A stretch of DNA of 64,000 nucleotides from Candidatus Thioglobus sp. MED-G25 (GTDB taxonomy: Bacteria > Pseudomonadota > Gammaproteobacteria > Arenicellales > UBA868): assembly GCA_002456995.1 (NCBI GenBank), contig NTKC01000004.1:34795-98794 (forward strand), given 5' to 3'. Under the pieces are notes generated by a model that saw nothing but the letters and a program-made list of their open reading frames with translations, did no database searches and had not been told where the DNA came from. Shown in pieces: positions 46,380 through 54,167 of this stretch. Made by a program: the position numbers and the translations under genes. Each line of letters opens with the position of its first letter. Position 1 is the stretch's first letter.

Positions 46380-46985
46380 ATGTTCCCCTGGCGACGAAGA
46401 AACGTAAGATTACGGCCAGGCCGAATAGTGTCGGCGACGTTCACACTGGCCGTGGGCCTGGTGGTTGGTTGGGGGGGGACCGTCATGTACAACGGAATGA
46501 AAAGTGGCGATCCAGACCGAATGGGTGCTGGACTGAAACAGTTGTTTACGGATTCGAAGGAGAGTGAGGTTGCCAATGCGGCCAGCAAGAGAGCTACATC
46601 AACTGATCCCGTTCGCGCCAGCTTTGAATTTTACACGGTGCTGCCCGATGTCGAACGAGTGGTGTCTGTCGAAGAGACCATGCCGCAACCACAACTCAGC
46701 AAAGAGCCTGTCAAGCAATCAGTCAAGAACCAGGGTAGCGATGGTTATTACATGCTCCAGGTGGGGTCGTACAGCAAACAGTCAATCGCGGAAAAAATGA
46801 AGGGGAATCTGGCAATTACTGGCTTTGAGCCAGCGATACAGAGGGTTAATATTCAAGGTCAAGGACAGCTGTTTCGTGTGCAGGTCGGTCCGTTTACGAC
46901 TATGGGATCGTTGGAAAAAGCAAACCGCAAACTCGAGCAGATGGGATTTAAGACCTTGTGGTTGAAAGTTTCAAAACGACCCTGA
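46380..46985 (+). CDS. SPOR-domain membrane protein (FtsN-like)
   Basis: The 201-residue protein is read from the ATG at 46380, 4 bases after the argS stop. It has a short basic cytoplasmic N-terminus, one membrane helix (ATFTLAVGLVVGWGGTVMY) and a linker of about 90 residues. A C-terminal SPOR domain follows (YYMLQVGSYSKQS... LFRVQVGPFTT), which binds septal peptidoglycan lacking stem peptides. It may be FtsN or a paralogue such as DedD. The open frame upstream from 46305 only shadows argS. Confidence 0.88.
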   Translation: MFPWRRRNVRLRPGRIVSATFTLAVGLVVGWGGTVMYNGMKSGDPDRMGAGLKQLFTDSKESEVANAASKRATSTDPVRASFEFYTVLPDVERVVSVEETMPQPQLSKEPVKQSVKNQGSDGYYMLQVGSYSKQSIAEKMKGNLAITGFEPAIQRVNIQGQGQLFRVQVGPFTTMGSLEKANRKLEQMGFKTLWLKVSKRP

Positions 46986-47105
46986 GCACACAGAAGTGAA
47001 ACACAGGTGCAAAACCGGTGTCGGTCATAATGACCTGAGTGTAACCGTCGTCTTAATTGGCGGATTTTCTCTGGTTCTTTGTTTATCGTGCCAGGAGATA
47101 ACGAC

Positions 47106-48767
47106 ATGGAAATAAACAGAACTGGTGGTCAATTATTGATTGAGGCCCTGCGGCAGCAGGGTACAGATCATGTTTTCTGTGTGCCAGGAGAAAGTTTTCT
47201 ATCGGCACTCGATGGTTTGCATGGTATGGAATCGATTCGCACCGTCATCTGTAGACAAGAAGGCGGAGCGGCGATGATGGCCGATGCCTACGGCAAGCTC
47301 ACCCACCGTCCCGGGGTGTGTTTTGTCAGCCGTGGACCTGGGGCAAGCAACGCGGCATCAGGTATTCATATCGCCTCCCAGGACTCGACACCTCTGGTGA
47401 TGTTCGTTGGTCAGATTGAGCGTAGTACGATCGGGCGTGAAGCATTTCAGGAAATTGATTACAGAGCAATGTTTGGATATGCCGCCAAGCGGGTAGAGCA
47501 GATTGAAGATGTGGATCGGATTCCAGAAGTCGTCAGCCGTGCTTTTCATACAGCTGTTAACGGTCGTGCAGGACCGGTCGTGGTCGCCTTGCCGGAAGAC
47601 ATGCTGCGGGATACAACGACCGCTCAGCCTGTCGCATTGTTTCGGCGCATAGAACCGGCGCCGGGCGCAGCAGCTGTTGCGGAGTTCGAAGAAAGACTTA
47701 AAGCTGCCCGAAAGCCGATCATGATCGTCGGTGGACGGGGTTGGCGACCGGACACGAAAGAGAAAATTCAGCAGTTCTCAGAAGACTGGGATCTGCGTCT
47801 TGTGGCTGGGTTTCGTTTTCAGGATTGTGTCGACAATGATCATGATCATTACATCGGCGAACTGGGCCTGGGCACAAATCCTGTGCTGACCGACGCGATA
47901 CAGGCTGCTGATCTGCTGATCGTGCTGGGTGTTCGTCTTGGTGAGTTGACAACGGCAGGGTATACATTGATCGATATCCCAGTTCCGCGACAGCAGCTGG
48001 TGCATATTTATCCGGGAATGGAAGAGCTTGGTAGTGTCTATTACCCAACGCTCGCGATCAATGCATCGGTAAACCAGTTTGCTAACGTATTGCCGGACTT
48101 GGGAGGAAGACCCGCAGATCCGCCATGGTCGGCACTTCGAAAGCAAGGTCGTCAAGCCTATCTGGATTGGACAAAACCGGTTTTTTCACCGGGGCGGGTC
48201 AACCTGTCAGAAGTGATCTGTTCGCTCAATGATTTCCTACCGGACGATGCCATTATTGCCAATGGTGCTGGAAACTACACCGCCTGGGTTCACCGCTTCT
48301 ACCGCTATCGAACGCTAGGCAGTCAGTTGGCACCTACCGCAGGTTCTATGGGATATGGCCTGCCGGCAGCAGTGGCCGCTAAACTGGTTCAGCCGCACCG
48401 GCCAGCAATCGTATTCGCCGGCGACGGCTGTTTTATGATGACCGGCCAGGAGCTAGCAACCGCTGTGCAGTACCAGCTTTCTGTGGTGATTGTCGTTGTT
48501 AACAACGGGATGTTCGGTACAATTCGAATGCATCAGGAGCGACGGTTCCCCGGCCGAGTCATCGGCACGGAACTTGTTAACCCTGATTTTTGTGCGTTGG
48601 CCCAGGCCTACGGTGCTCACGCAGAACGGGTTGAGGAAACCGCAGCATTTCTACCGGCCCTGCGGCGTGCGCTCGATATATCAGGTCCCGCGCTGATAGA
48701 ACTGATTGTCGATCCTGAAGCAATCACACCCGCCCGAACATTGTCGGATCTAACAGCCGGAGGATAA
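47106..48767 (+). CDS. thiamine-diphosphate-dependent enzyme, acetolactate synthase-like
   Basis: The 553-residue enzyme starts at the ATG at 47106, which has AGGAG nine to ten bases upstream. It has the ALS/pyruvate-oxidase three-domain fold. The N-terminal domain has the catalytic Glu in CRQEGGAAMMADAYGK, the middle domain is FAD- or nucleotide-like, and the TPP motif is FAGDGCFMMTGQELATA. No ilvN-type regulatory subunit adjoins it. Acetolactate synthase is possible. However, homologues annotated only as TPP-binding proteins include oxalyl-CoA, sulfoacetaldehyde and glyoxylate carboligase relatives, so I leave the substrate open. It converges on the LysW operon. Confidence 0.85.
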   Translation: MEINRTGGQLLIEALRQQGTDHVFCVPGESFLSALDGLHGMESIRTVICRQEGGAAMMADAYGKLTHRPGVCFVSRGPGASNAASGIHIASQDSTPLVMFVGQIERSTIGREAFQEIDYRAMFGYAAKRVEQIEDVDRIPEVVSRAFHTAVNGRAGPVVVALPEDMLRDTTTAQPVALFRRIEPAPGAAAVAEFEERLKAARKPIMIVGGRGWRPDTKEKIQQFSEDWDLRLVAGFRFQDCVDNDHDHYIGELGLGTNPVLTDAIQAADLLIVLGVRLGELTTAGYTLIDIPVPRQQLVHIYPGMEELGSVYYPTLAINASVNQFANVLPDLGGRPADPPWSALRKQGRQAYLDWTKPVFSPGRVNLSEVICSLNDFLPDDAIIANGAGNYTAWVHRFYRYRTLGSQLAPTAGSMGYGLPAAVAAKLVQPHRPAIVFAGDGCFMMTGQELATAVQYQLSVVIVVVNNGMFGTIRMHQERRFPGRVIGTELVNPDFCALAQAYGAHAERVEETAAFLPALRRALDISGPALIELIVDPEAITPARTLSDLTAGG

Positions 48768-48777
48768 TCGAAGCGGT

Positions 48778-49923
48778 TTAGGCGAGCACCAAGCGCAGCT
48801 TATCGATCACTGTGTCGAGCTGCGCTTCAGTGATGACCAGCGGCGGTAGCAGCCGGATCACGGTTGGTCCGGCTGGCAGCGCCAGTATGCCCTGGTTCAG
48901 CAAGGCCTGCAGATAGGGAGTGGCCTTTTCCTTGAGCTCAATACCGATCATTAGACCGATTTGGCGTACGTCTCTGACCCGCTCTGGTAGGCGAGCGTTA
49001 AATTGACTGGCAAAATAATCACCCCGTACCCGGGCTTGTTCTGCCAGTTGCTGGGTCTGCATGAATTCAATGGCCGCGAGTGCTGCAGCGCAGGCCAAGG
49101 GGTTACCGCCGAAAGTTGATCCATGGGTGCCTATGCCGGGATCGATACGCGCAGAACACACGACGGCCCCCATGGGGACGCCACCAGCAATCCCTTTGGC
49201 CAGGCACAGCATGTCCGGCGAAAGGTCATGATGCTGGCAGGCAAAGAAAGCACCAGTACGACAGAAGCCGGTCTGGACTTCGTCAATGATAAGAAGCGCC
49301 CCGCGGGCATCGCATAACTGACGAGCACCTGCCAGGTAATCTGCGTTGGCCGGACGGACACCGCCCTCACCCTGAACAGGTTCTAAAATTATGGCCGCGG
49401 TATTGTCATCGATGGCTGCTTCTAACTTATCGATATTGTTCAGGGGAACAAAGCTGCAGTTCGGTAGCAGTGGTTCAAACGCGTCACGGTATTTAAAAGT
49501 TGCACTGAGTGCACCCAGCGTACGACCGTGAAAACCGCGCATCGCGGTTACCAGCCCGTTGCGCCCGGTCGTTTTTCGTGCAAACTTGATCGCGGCTTCA
49601 GTGCTTTCAGTACCAGAGTTACAGAGAAACACGCGTTCCAGACCGGGCGGTGTGACCTCGACCAGTTTTTTCATCAACCGCCCGCGCGTGTCATTAAAAA
49701 ATATTCCCGGGCAGGTAATCAGACTTTTGGCCTGGTGCGCAAGAGCAGCCGCTACCGCCGGATTGGCATGACCAATGTTGGCAACGCCCACACCAGCGGC
49801 GCAGTCCAGATACTCAGTTCCCTGATCATCCCATAACAATGCACCTTCGCCCCGAACGATGGTCACACCCCGCCGGGGATAGATCGGCAAAGCGTAGCGT
49901 TCTTCGTGATCTCTACCGTTCAT
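48778..49923 (-). CDS. argD: acetylornithine/[LysW]-aminoadipate-semialdehyde aminotransferase (ArgD/LysJ)
   Basis: The 381-residue class III PLP aminotransferase has CNSGTESTEAAIKFAR (cofactor phosphate), IIDEVQTGFCRTG (Asp) and CLAKGIAGGVPMGA (Schiff-base Lys), plus the ArgD pattern HGSTFGGNPLACAAAL. It would turn the carrier-bound semialdehyde into the amine, using glutamate. It is the last gene of a six-gene leftward operon and overlaps lysZ by 4 nt. In this context it should work on LysW-bound rather than N-acetyl substrates, although ArgD-type enzymes are often dual-specific. Confidence 0.92.
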   Translation of the reverse strand: MNGRDHEERYALPIYPRRGVTIVRGEGALLWDDQGTEYLDCAAGVGVANIGHANPAVAAALAHQAKSLITCPGIFFNDTRGRLMKKLVEVTPPGLERVFLCNSGTESTEAAIKFARKTTGRNGLVTAMRGFHGRTLGALSATFKYRDAFEPLLPNCSFVPLNNIDKLEAAIDDNTAAIILEPVQGEGGVRPANADYLAGARQLCDARGALLIIDEVQTGFCRTGAFFACQHHDLSPDMLCLAKGIAGGVPMGAVVCSARIDPGIGTHGSTFGGNPLACAAALAAIEFMQTQQLAEQARVRGDYFASQFNARLPERVRDVRQIGLMIGIELKEKATPYLQALLNQGILALPAGPTVIRLLPPLVITEAQLDTVIDKLRLVLA

Positions 49924-50711
49924 CGAATAATCGTTCCACGGCCAGACAGTGCATCCTGAACGGGATGTTCTACTCGGCCGTCTGCGATGACAACCTCTGC
50001 TGCACCAGTGGTAAAGAGGGTGCGTAAAGCCAGCATTTTACGTTTCATGCGGCCTTCTACCTGCTGTTCGCGCTGCACCAGCTCTGCTTGAGTCATCTGG
50101 GGGACCACACTCGTCGGATCTTTCCGATTATCAAGAAAGCCGGGGGCCTCAATCAACTGCAGAATTCTGGTCGCTTTAATCCCTTTCTGCAGAATATTTA
50201 CGATGTCATCGTTTTCAGAGTTGATCGCATGACCTTGCTCGTCGATTATAGGTATGCTGATCACCGGGCGGTATTCGTGTTTCAGCAACAGTTCCAGCAG
50301 AGCGGTATTTGCGGAACGGGGTTTACCAGAAAAGTCCCGCTTGAGGATTGTTTTCTTCCCCTCCCGAACCCGAATACCGCGATTCCTTTCGCCCTGAATG
50401 AGGCGGCCATCCAGACCACTGAGGCCGATCGCGTTGATGCCTTGTCGTTGGCAAAGCTCGACAAAACGACGGTTGCGAAGGCCCGCATAGGTCATCATGA
50501 TGAGGTCTATGGCTTGCTCGTCAGAATAAACACTGGTATAGCCAGACAGCGAAGTTAGCTCCTGTTTGGTCATTGACAGGCGTTCGCCGATACTGTCGCG
50601 CAGTGCGTTGGCGCCAAGTACCACAATAAATGGGTCATCTAACGCAGCAAGATCGTTTACGATACCTGGAATATTGATATCGGTGCCACCACCGACTTTG
50701 ATGATCAACAT
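49920..50711 (-). CDS. lysZ: LysZ-like amino-acid kinase ([LysW]-aminoadipate/glutamate kinase), divergent
   Basis: The 263-residue amino-acid-kinase-fold protein starts LIIKVGGG and contains NAIGLSGLDGRLIQG and FSGKPRSANTALLELLL, typical of LysZ. It would phosphorylate the side-chain carboxylate of the amino acid held on LysW. Two usual motifs differ. The VHGG glycine loop reads VLGAN (residues 31-35), and the late N-x-D/G-D region reads NSENDD. The C-terminal part also has a charged insertion near residues 205-230. It overlaps argD by 4 nt and follows the amidotransferase gene by 2 bases. Substrate range may therefore be unusual. Confidence 0.87.
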   Translation of the reverse strand: MLIIKVGGGTDINIPGIVNDLAALDDPFIVVLGANALRDSIGERLSMTKQELTSLSGYTSVYSDEQAIDLIMMTYAGLRNRRFVELCQRQGINAIGLSGLDGRLIQGERNRGIRVREGKKTILKRDFSGKPRSANTALLELLLKHEYRPVISIPIIDEQGHAINSENDDIVNILQKGIKATRILQLIEAPGFLDNRKDPTSVVPQMTQAELVQREQQVEGRMKRKMLALRTLFTTGAAEVVIADGRVEHPVQDALSGRGTIIR

Positions 50712-50713
50712 GT

Positions 50714-51349
50714 TTAAAGTGTCAAGATGCTGCGGTTACCAATAGGTTGCCACTGGGTCCTGCCCGGGTAGGGTTTGGAGCAGACAATGTCGGCGGTTCC
50801 TTCCTGGCCACGGTACATCTGGAAGTATGCCTGATTTTCATTGTACAAGGTGGCGAGGTGCGAAGACGCTGCATCGGCAATAATCAAATTCATGGCGCGT
50901 ACGTAGCGGGTTTTTTTCTCGATGATGGCAGTGCCTCTGGTCAGAGCCTTGAGCAGATCATGACGGTCAAATCGTTTGACGTAGTTGAAGATCTTTTCCG
51001 CACCAATACGACCTTTTTCCTTGATCCGCACGCCGCGGAGTTCACCGTTGAATATAAATACCCGCTCACCGTCGAAAAACGGCATGTTATTTTCAACCGA
51101 AATTCCCTCATCTCGAAAAGCGCTTCGGGTATGAGCGACAAGCAGAGTAGTGGTGCCGAAATGTGAAATGTCTTCCTGCCAGATGGGAGAGATATTCCGG
51201 TAGATTTGCCACTGATTGTTTTGAAGCCAGGCACAACCCCAGCCATGTCCCTGATATTCTGAGCTGTCGCGTGACAAAGCAGCGAAATGCACCAGATGAT
51301 CGGAAATCCGGAAAGGTTGTGCAGCACGCACCCACAGTAAACGACACAT
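50714..51349 (-). CDS. class II glutamine amidotransferase-fold (Ntn hydrolase) protein inside the LysW operon
   Basis: The 211-residue protein begins MCRLLWVRA, so Cys2 becomes the N-terminal nucleophile. Other class II amidotransferase positions are GHGWGCAW (34-41), AHTRSAF (72-78, the substrate Arg) and the oxyanion FNGEL (100-104). The segment that normally reads TDSE, whose Asp holds free glutamine, reads IGAE (115-118). It has no synthase domain, resembling the stand-alone YafJ/EgtC group. EgtC cleaves a gamma-glutamyl amide in ergothioneine synthesis. Because the LysW-product bond is also a gamma-glutamyl amide and no LysK is nearby, I infer it may release the product. The alternative is an ammonia-supplying glutaminase. 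Confidence 0.85.
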   Translation of the reverse strand: MCRLLWVRAAQPFRISDHLVHFAALSRDSSEYQGHGWGCAWLQNNQWQIYRNISPIWQEDISHFGTTTLLVAHTRSAFRDEGISVENNMPFFDGERVFIFNGELRGVRIKEKGRIGAEKIFNYVKRFDRHDLLKALTRGTAIIEKKTRYVRAMNLIIADAASSHLATLYNENQAYFQMYRGQEGTADIVCSKPYPGRTQWQPIGNRSILTL

Positions 51350-51358
51350 CGCAGGTTG

Positions 51359-52384
51359 TCAGATAGGATGCAAGCCCGGAAATTCGAGGCCACAGGTCTC
51401 GTTAAATCCATGCATGAGGTTGAAACATTGTATGGCCTGTCCAGCAGCGCCCTTCATCAGATTGTCGATAGCGCTGATAACTACCAGCCTGTTGGACGAA
51501 GCATCCCGCTCGAACCCGATATCGCAATAGTTGGTGCCTGCTAGGAGTTTGGGTTCTGGATAACGATGGATGCCGCCGCGTTCTTTAACGATCCGTATAA
51601 AAGGTTCCTCTGAGTAATCCTCGCGGTATATCTTCCATACCGCTTTTTCATCCAGGTCATCGTTCAAAAAGACATGGCAGGTTGCAAGGATACCCCGAAC
51701 CATCTCGATAGAGGTTGCAGAAAAGTGAATCGCGATATCACCCAGCACTTGTTTCATTTCGCCTACATGTCGGTGGCCCGTAGGTTGGTAGGATCGAACT
51801 GCCCCACTGCGCTCCGGGTGGTGTGAAGCAGCACTCCCTGCATTACCGCCCTCACTGGAACCCGCCTTGACTTCAATAACAACAGACTCAACGAGATTGC
51901 GCCGCACGAGTGGCCGTACAGCCAGCGTGCTGGCAGTGGCATTGCAACCGGCACAGGCGACATGATCTGCCTGTACGATGTTTTCACGGTTAATTTCCGG
52001 CACACCATAAGCAAAAGTTCCAAGCAGATCAGGGCGTAAGTGCGGTCGGCCATACCATCGCATATAGGTTTCAGCATCGCTCAGCCTGAAATCAGCACTG
52101 AGGTCAATCAGTCGCGGAGCTAATGTCTGAAAACGGTCTATGCCAGCCATGATTTCTCCATGCGGTAGACAGAGAAACAACAGATCACATGACTTAAGCT
52201 CATCTACTGCGCAGAACTTAAGCCGAGTGATGCCGCGCAGATTGGGATGGGCATTATGAACAAACTTGCCAGCAGATCGTTCGGAGGTGATCTGCTGTAC
52301 TGTACATTCGGAGTGAAACAGCAGCAATCGCAACAATTCGCCACCGGTGTAGCCAGAACCTCCGACAATCGATACTCGAATCAT
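51359..52384 (-). CDS. argC: [LysW]-aminoadipyl/glutamyl-phosphate reductase (LysY/ArgC)
   Basis: The 341-residue NADPH-dependent reductase has the Rossmann motif [15 protein letters not shown] near residue 8 and the catalytic Cys in GCNATAS near residue 147. The reductase signature [20 protein letters not shown] and the His-containing [10 protein letters not shown] follow. The HHPERSG/TGHRH pattern is closer to LysY than to acetylglutamyl-phosphate ArgC. It reduces the acyl phosphate made by LysZ to the semialdehyde. It overlaps lysX by 4 nt and is followed 9 bases later by the amidotransferase gene. Confidence 0.92.
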   Translation of the reverse strand: MIRVSIVGGSGYTGGELLRLLLFHSECTVQQITSERSAGKFVHNAHPNLRGITRLKFCAVDELKSCDLLFLCLPHGEIMAGIDRFQTLAPRLIDLSADFRLSDAETYMRWYGRPHLRPDLLGTFAYGVPEINRENIVQADHVACAGCNATASTLAVRPLVRRNLVESVVIEVKAGSSEGGNAGSAASHHPERSGAVRSYQPTGHRHVGEMKQVLGDIAIHFSATSIEMVRGILATCHVFLNDDLDEKAVWKIYREDYSEEPFIRIVKERGGIHRYPEPKLLAGTNYCDIGFERDASSNRLVVISAIDNLMKGAAGQAIQCFNLMHGFNETCGLEFPGLHPI

Positions 52385-53214
52385 TTTAGTTGTTCCAGGA
52401 CATATGTTACGACTCGTTCGGGAATATTAACTCCCGTAGTGTCAATGCTGTTCCTAAATTCCATAGTGTAGTTAACTTCATTGACCAACAGACCCTCCGT
52501 CGATTCAAAGAGATCGATGGCAAGTACGCCGCCACCCACTGCATGCGCTGCGGCAACCGAAAGCGATGCGATCTCGTCAGTTACTGGACAACCGGTTGCG
52601 ACGGCGCCTCGGGCTGTATTGGTGATCCAATGAGACGAACTGCGATAGATCGCTGCAATACATTCGTTACCGACCACGAAACTGCGTATATCCCTGCCCT
52701 GTTTCTCGACATATTTTTGGATGTAGAAAATCGAGTGATGATAGCTGCCAAGAACTGTTTTGTGTTCGAGAATCGCTTCGGCGGACTCGCGATCATTGAC
52801 TTTGGCTAACAGGCGACCCCACGAGCCGACGGCAGGTTTTAGCACTACCGGGTAGCCTAGTTCTTCTATTGCGATCAGCGCTGAATCTTCAGTAAAGGCA
52901 ACGCGAATCGGTGGCTGGGCCAAACCTGCTTCTTTCAAAGCAAGAGAGGTCAGAATTTTGTCACCACATATCCGAGCAACATCGGACGAATTAATACAAC
53001 GAATACCGAGACTCTCGAAAAGCCGAAGTCCATGCATTGCCCGGGAGTGATTGATACAGCGTTCTACGACAATATCAATATCGGGAACCGACTCAAGGTC
53101 AAAAGTCAGTTTTCTATCATCAAGCATTATGGGCGTCACGCTCTGCTGCCTGAACGCCTCGAGCAGAAGTTTTTCCTCCTTTCGGATCAGCGAGTGAAGT
53201 AAACCGACTCTCAT
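52381..53214 (-). CDS. lysX: LysW-glutamate/aminoadipate ligase LysX (ATP-grasp, RimK family)
   Basis: The 277-residue ATP-grasp ligase joins the alpha-amino group of a free amino acid to the side-chain carboxyl of the C-terminal Glu of LysW. Nucleotide-binding stretches are [18 protein letters not shown] near residue 125 and the [13 protein letters not shown] loop. The family end motif [13 protein letters not shown] followed by [10 protein letters not shown] is diagnostic of LysX/ArgX. It overlaps lysW by 4 nt (ATGA) and argC by 4 nt. Whether it takes glutamate (arginine route) or 2-aminoadipate (lysine route) cannot be told with certainty here. Confidence 0.94.
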   Translation of the reverse strand: MRVGLLHSLIRKEEKLLLEAFRQQSVTPIMLDDRKLTFDLESVPDIDIVVERCINHSRAMHGLRLFESLGIRCINSSDVARICGDKILTSLALKEAGLAQPPIRVAFTEDSALIAIEELGYPVVLKPAVGSWGRLLAKVNDRESAEAILEHKTVLGSYHHSIFYIQKYVEKQGRDIRSFVVGNECIAAIYRSSSHWITNTARGAVATGCPVTDEIASLSVAAAHAVGGGVLAIDLFESTEGLLVNEVNYTMEFRNSIDTTGVNIPERVVTYVLEQLK

Positions 53215-53375
53215 TCGCCCCAGTCCTCCTCGCTTTCTGGCGCTTCAGCGAGTGTTAGCGGCTTGAGTTCAGTGACTTCCAGTTCAGAGCCACAGTCGGT
53301 ACATTCCAACAGTTCTCCGACGACGGTATCTGACGCCAGCGAAATTTCGGCACCGCATACGGGGCATTCACTCAT
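53211..53375 (-). CDS. lysW: amino-group carrier protein LysW
   Basis: The 54-residue acidic carrier protein has a zinc knuckle (CPVC, Cys4/Cys7; CTDC, Cys25/Cys28) and the invariant C-terminal EDWGE, whose last Glu receives the substrate through an isopeptide bond. GGAG seven bases before the ATG at 53373-53375 supports the start. It is the promoter-proximal gene of the operon and overlaps lysX by 4 nt. LysW shields the substrate amino group and gives the pathway enzymes an acidic surface to bind. Confidence 0.97.
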   Translation of the reverse strand: MSECPVCGAEISLASDTVVGELLECTDCGSELEVTELKPLTLAEAPESEEDWGE

Positions 53376-53476
53376 AAGTTTTCTCCAGATGTAATCATAT
53401 TTCAGGCCTATTGCAAAAATGAAATCTCTAATTTTAGTGGCGGCCTATTCTAGTGTGGCGGTCGCGTCAGGGCGAG

Positions 53477-53488
53477 TGGTCCGGACCA
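53477..53488. promoter_or_regulatory. 12-bp perfect palindrome upstream of lysW
   Basis: TGGTCCGGACCA is a perfect inverted repeat about 100 bases upstream of the lysW start, in the 300-base region that separates it from the divergent pyrophosphohydrolase gene. A second half-like TGGACCA lies at 53521-53527. It could be an operator for an arginine- or lysine-responsive repressor, but it does not resemble a standard ARG box. The rest of 53376-53675 holds no recognisable gene. Confidence 0.4.
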
Positions 53489-53675
53489 TCATCGCATCTG
53501 ACCCTGTTGTATGCCATATCTGGACCAACCCAAGTAAGGCCTCGGCAGGTCTAATCTGTTTAAATTAACGCTTTGGCCACGTGTAATCAGGCGAGGCCGG
53601 TTGTGAGCCCCGCCAACTGGTTTTGCCGTATACGCGGTATGGAATCAGTTTACTCACAAGCAAAGGAAAATAACG

Positions 53676-54026
53676 GTGGACACATTTTTTCAGCAACTCA
53701 GTACCGATATCGAAGCTTTTGTCTCGGCCCGAGACTGGCACCAATTCCACTCACCCAAGAACCTTTCAATGGCCTTGAGTGTTGAAGCAGCTGAACTTGT
53801 AGAACATTTTCAGTGGTTGACGCCAGACCAGAGTGAAGATTTGTCTGGTGACCAGTGTCAAGCGGTGGGCGAAGAGCTGGCTGATATTCTGATCTACACC
53901 TTGATGGTGGCTCTGCGTTTGGGGATTGATCTGGAATATGCGACAGTCAATAAGATGAAACAGAATCGAGACAAGTACCCGGTCGAGAAGGCCCGAGGCC
54001 TGACTGCCAAGTACACCGAACTCTGA
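53676..54026 (+). CDS. MazG-like nucleotide pyrophosphohydrolase (RS21-C6/DCTPP1 type)
   Basis: The 116-residue all-alpha NTP pyrophosphohydrolase has the EXXE-type metal site EAAELVEHFQW near residues 38-48 and the second acidic cluster EELADILIYTL near residue 70. KMKQNRDKYP, the family's C-terminal motif, follows. Members hydrolyse modified dCTP or house-cleaning nucleotides to monophosphates. The start is GTG with AAAGGA eight to nine bases upstream. It is divergent from lysW and probably unrelated to it. Confidence 0.9.
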   Translation: MDTFFQQLSTDIEAFVSARDWHQFHSPKNLSMALSVEAAELVEHFQWLTPDQSEDLSGDQCQAVGEELADILIYTLMVALRLGIDLEYATVNKMKQNRDKYPVEKARGLTAKYTEL

Positions 54027-54167
54027 CCAGGCCATGCAGTCGATGCTCGACCTTGATCGTTACCTACTGGATAAGCTGGATCCTCCGGTCGGACAGTGAG
54101 TGGCAGGAGACCCGACTGTACACGGCATTAAAGTTTGACCCTTCAAAAAGTGCTATTAAGCCTTGCC

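Noticed and set aside
47106..48767. Calling the TPP enzyme ilvB outright
   Set aside because: No regulatory subunit or branched-chain gene adjoins it, and several related decarboxylase/carboligase families share the same motifs.
54034..54099. 21-codon ORF after the MazG-like gene
   Set aside because: It is too short, has no Shine-Dalgarno site and shows no recognisable family.
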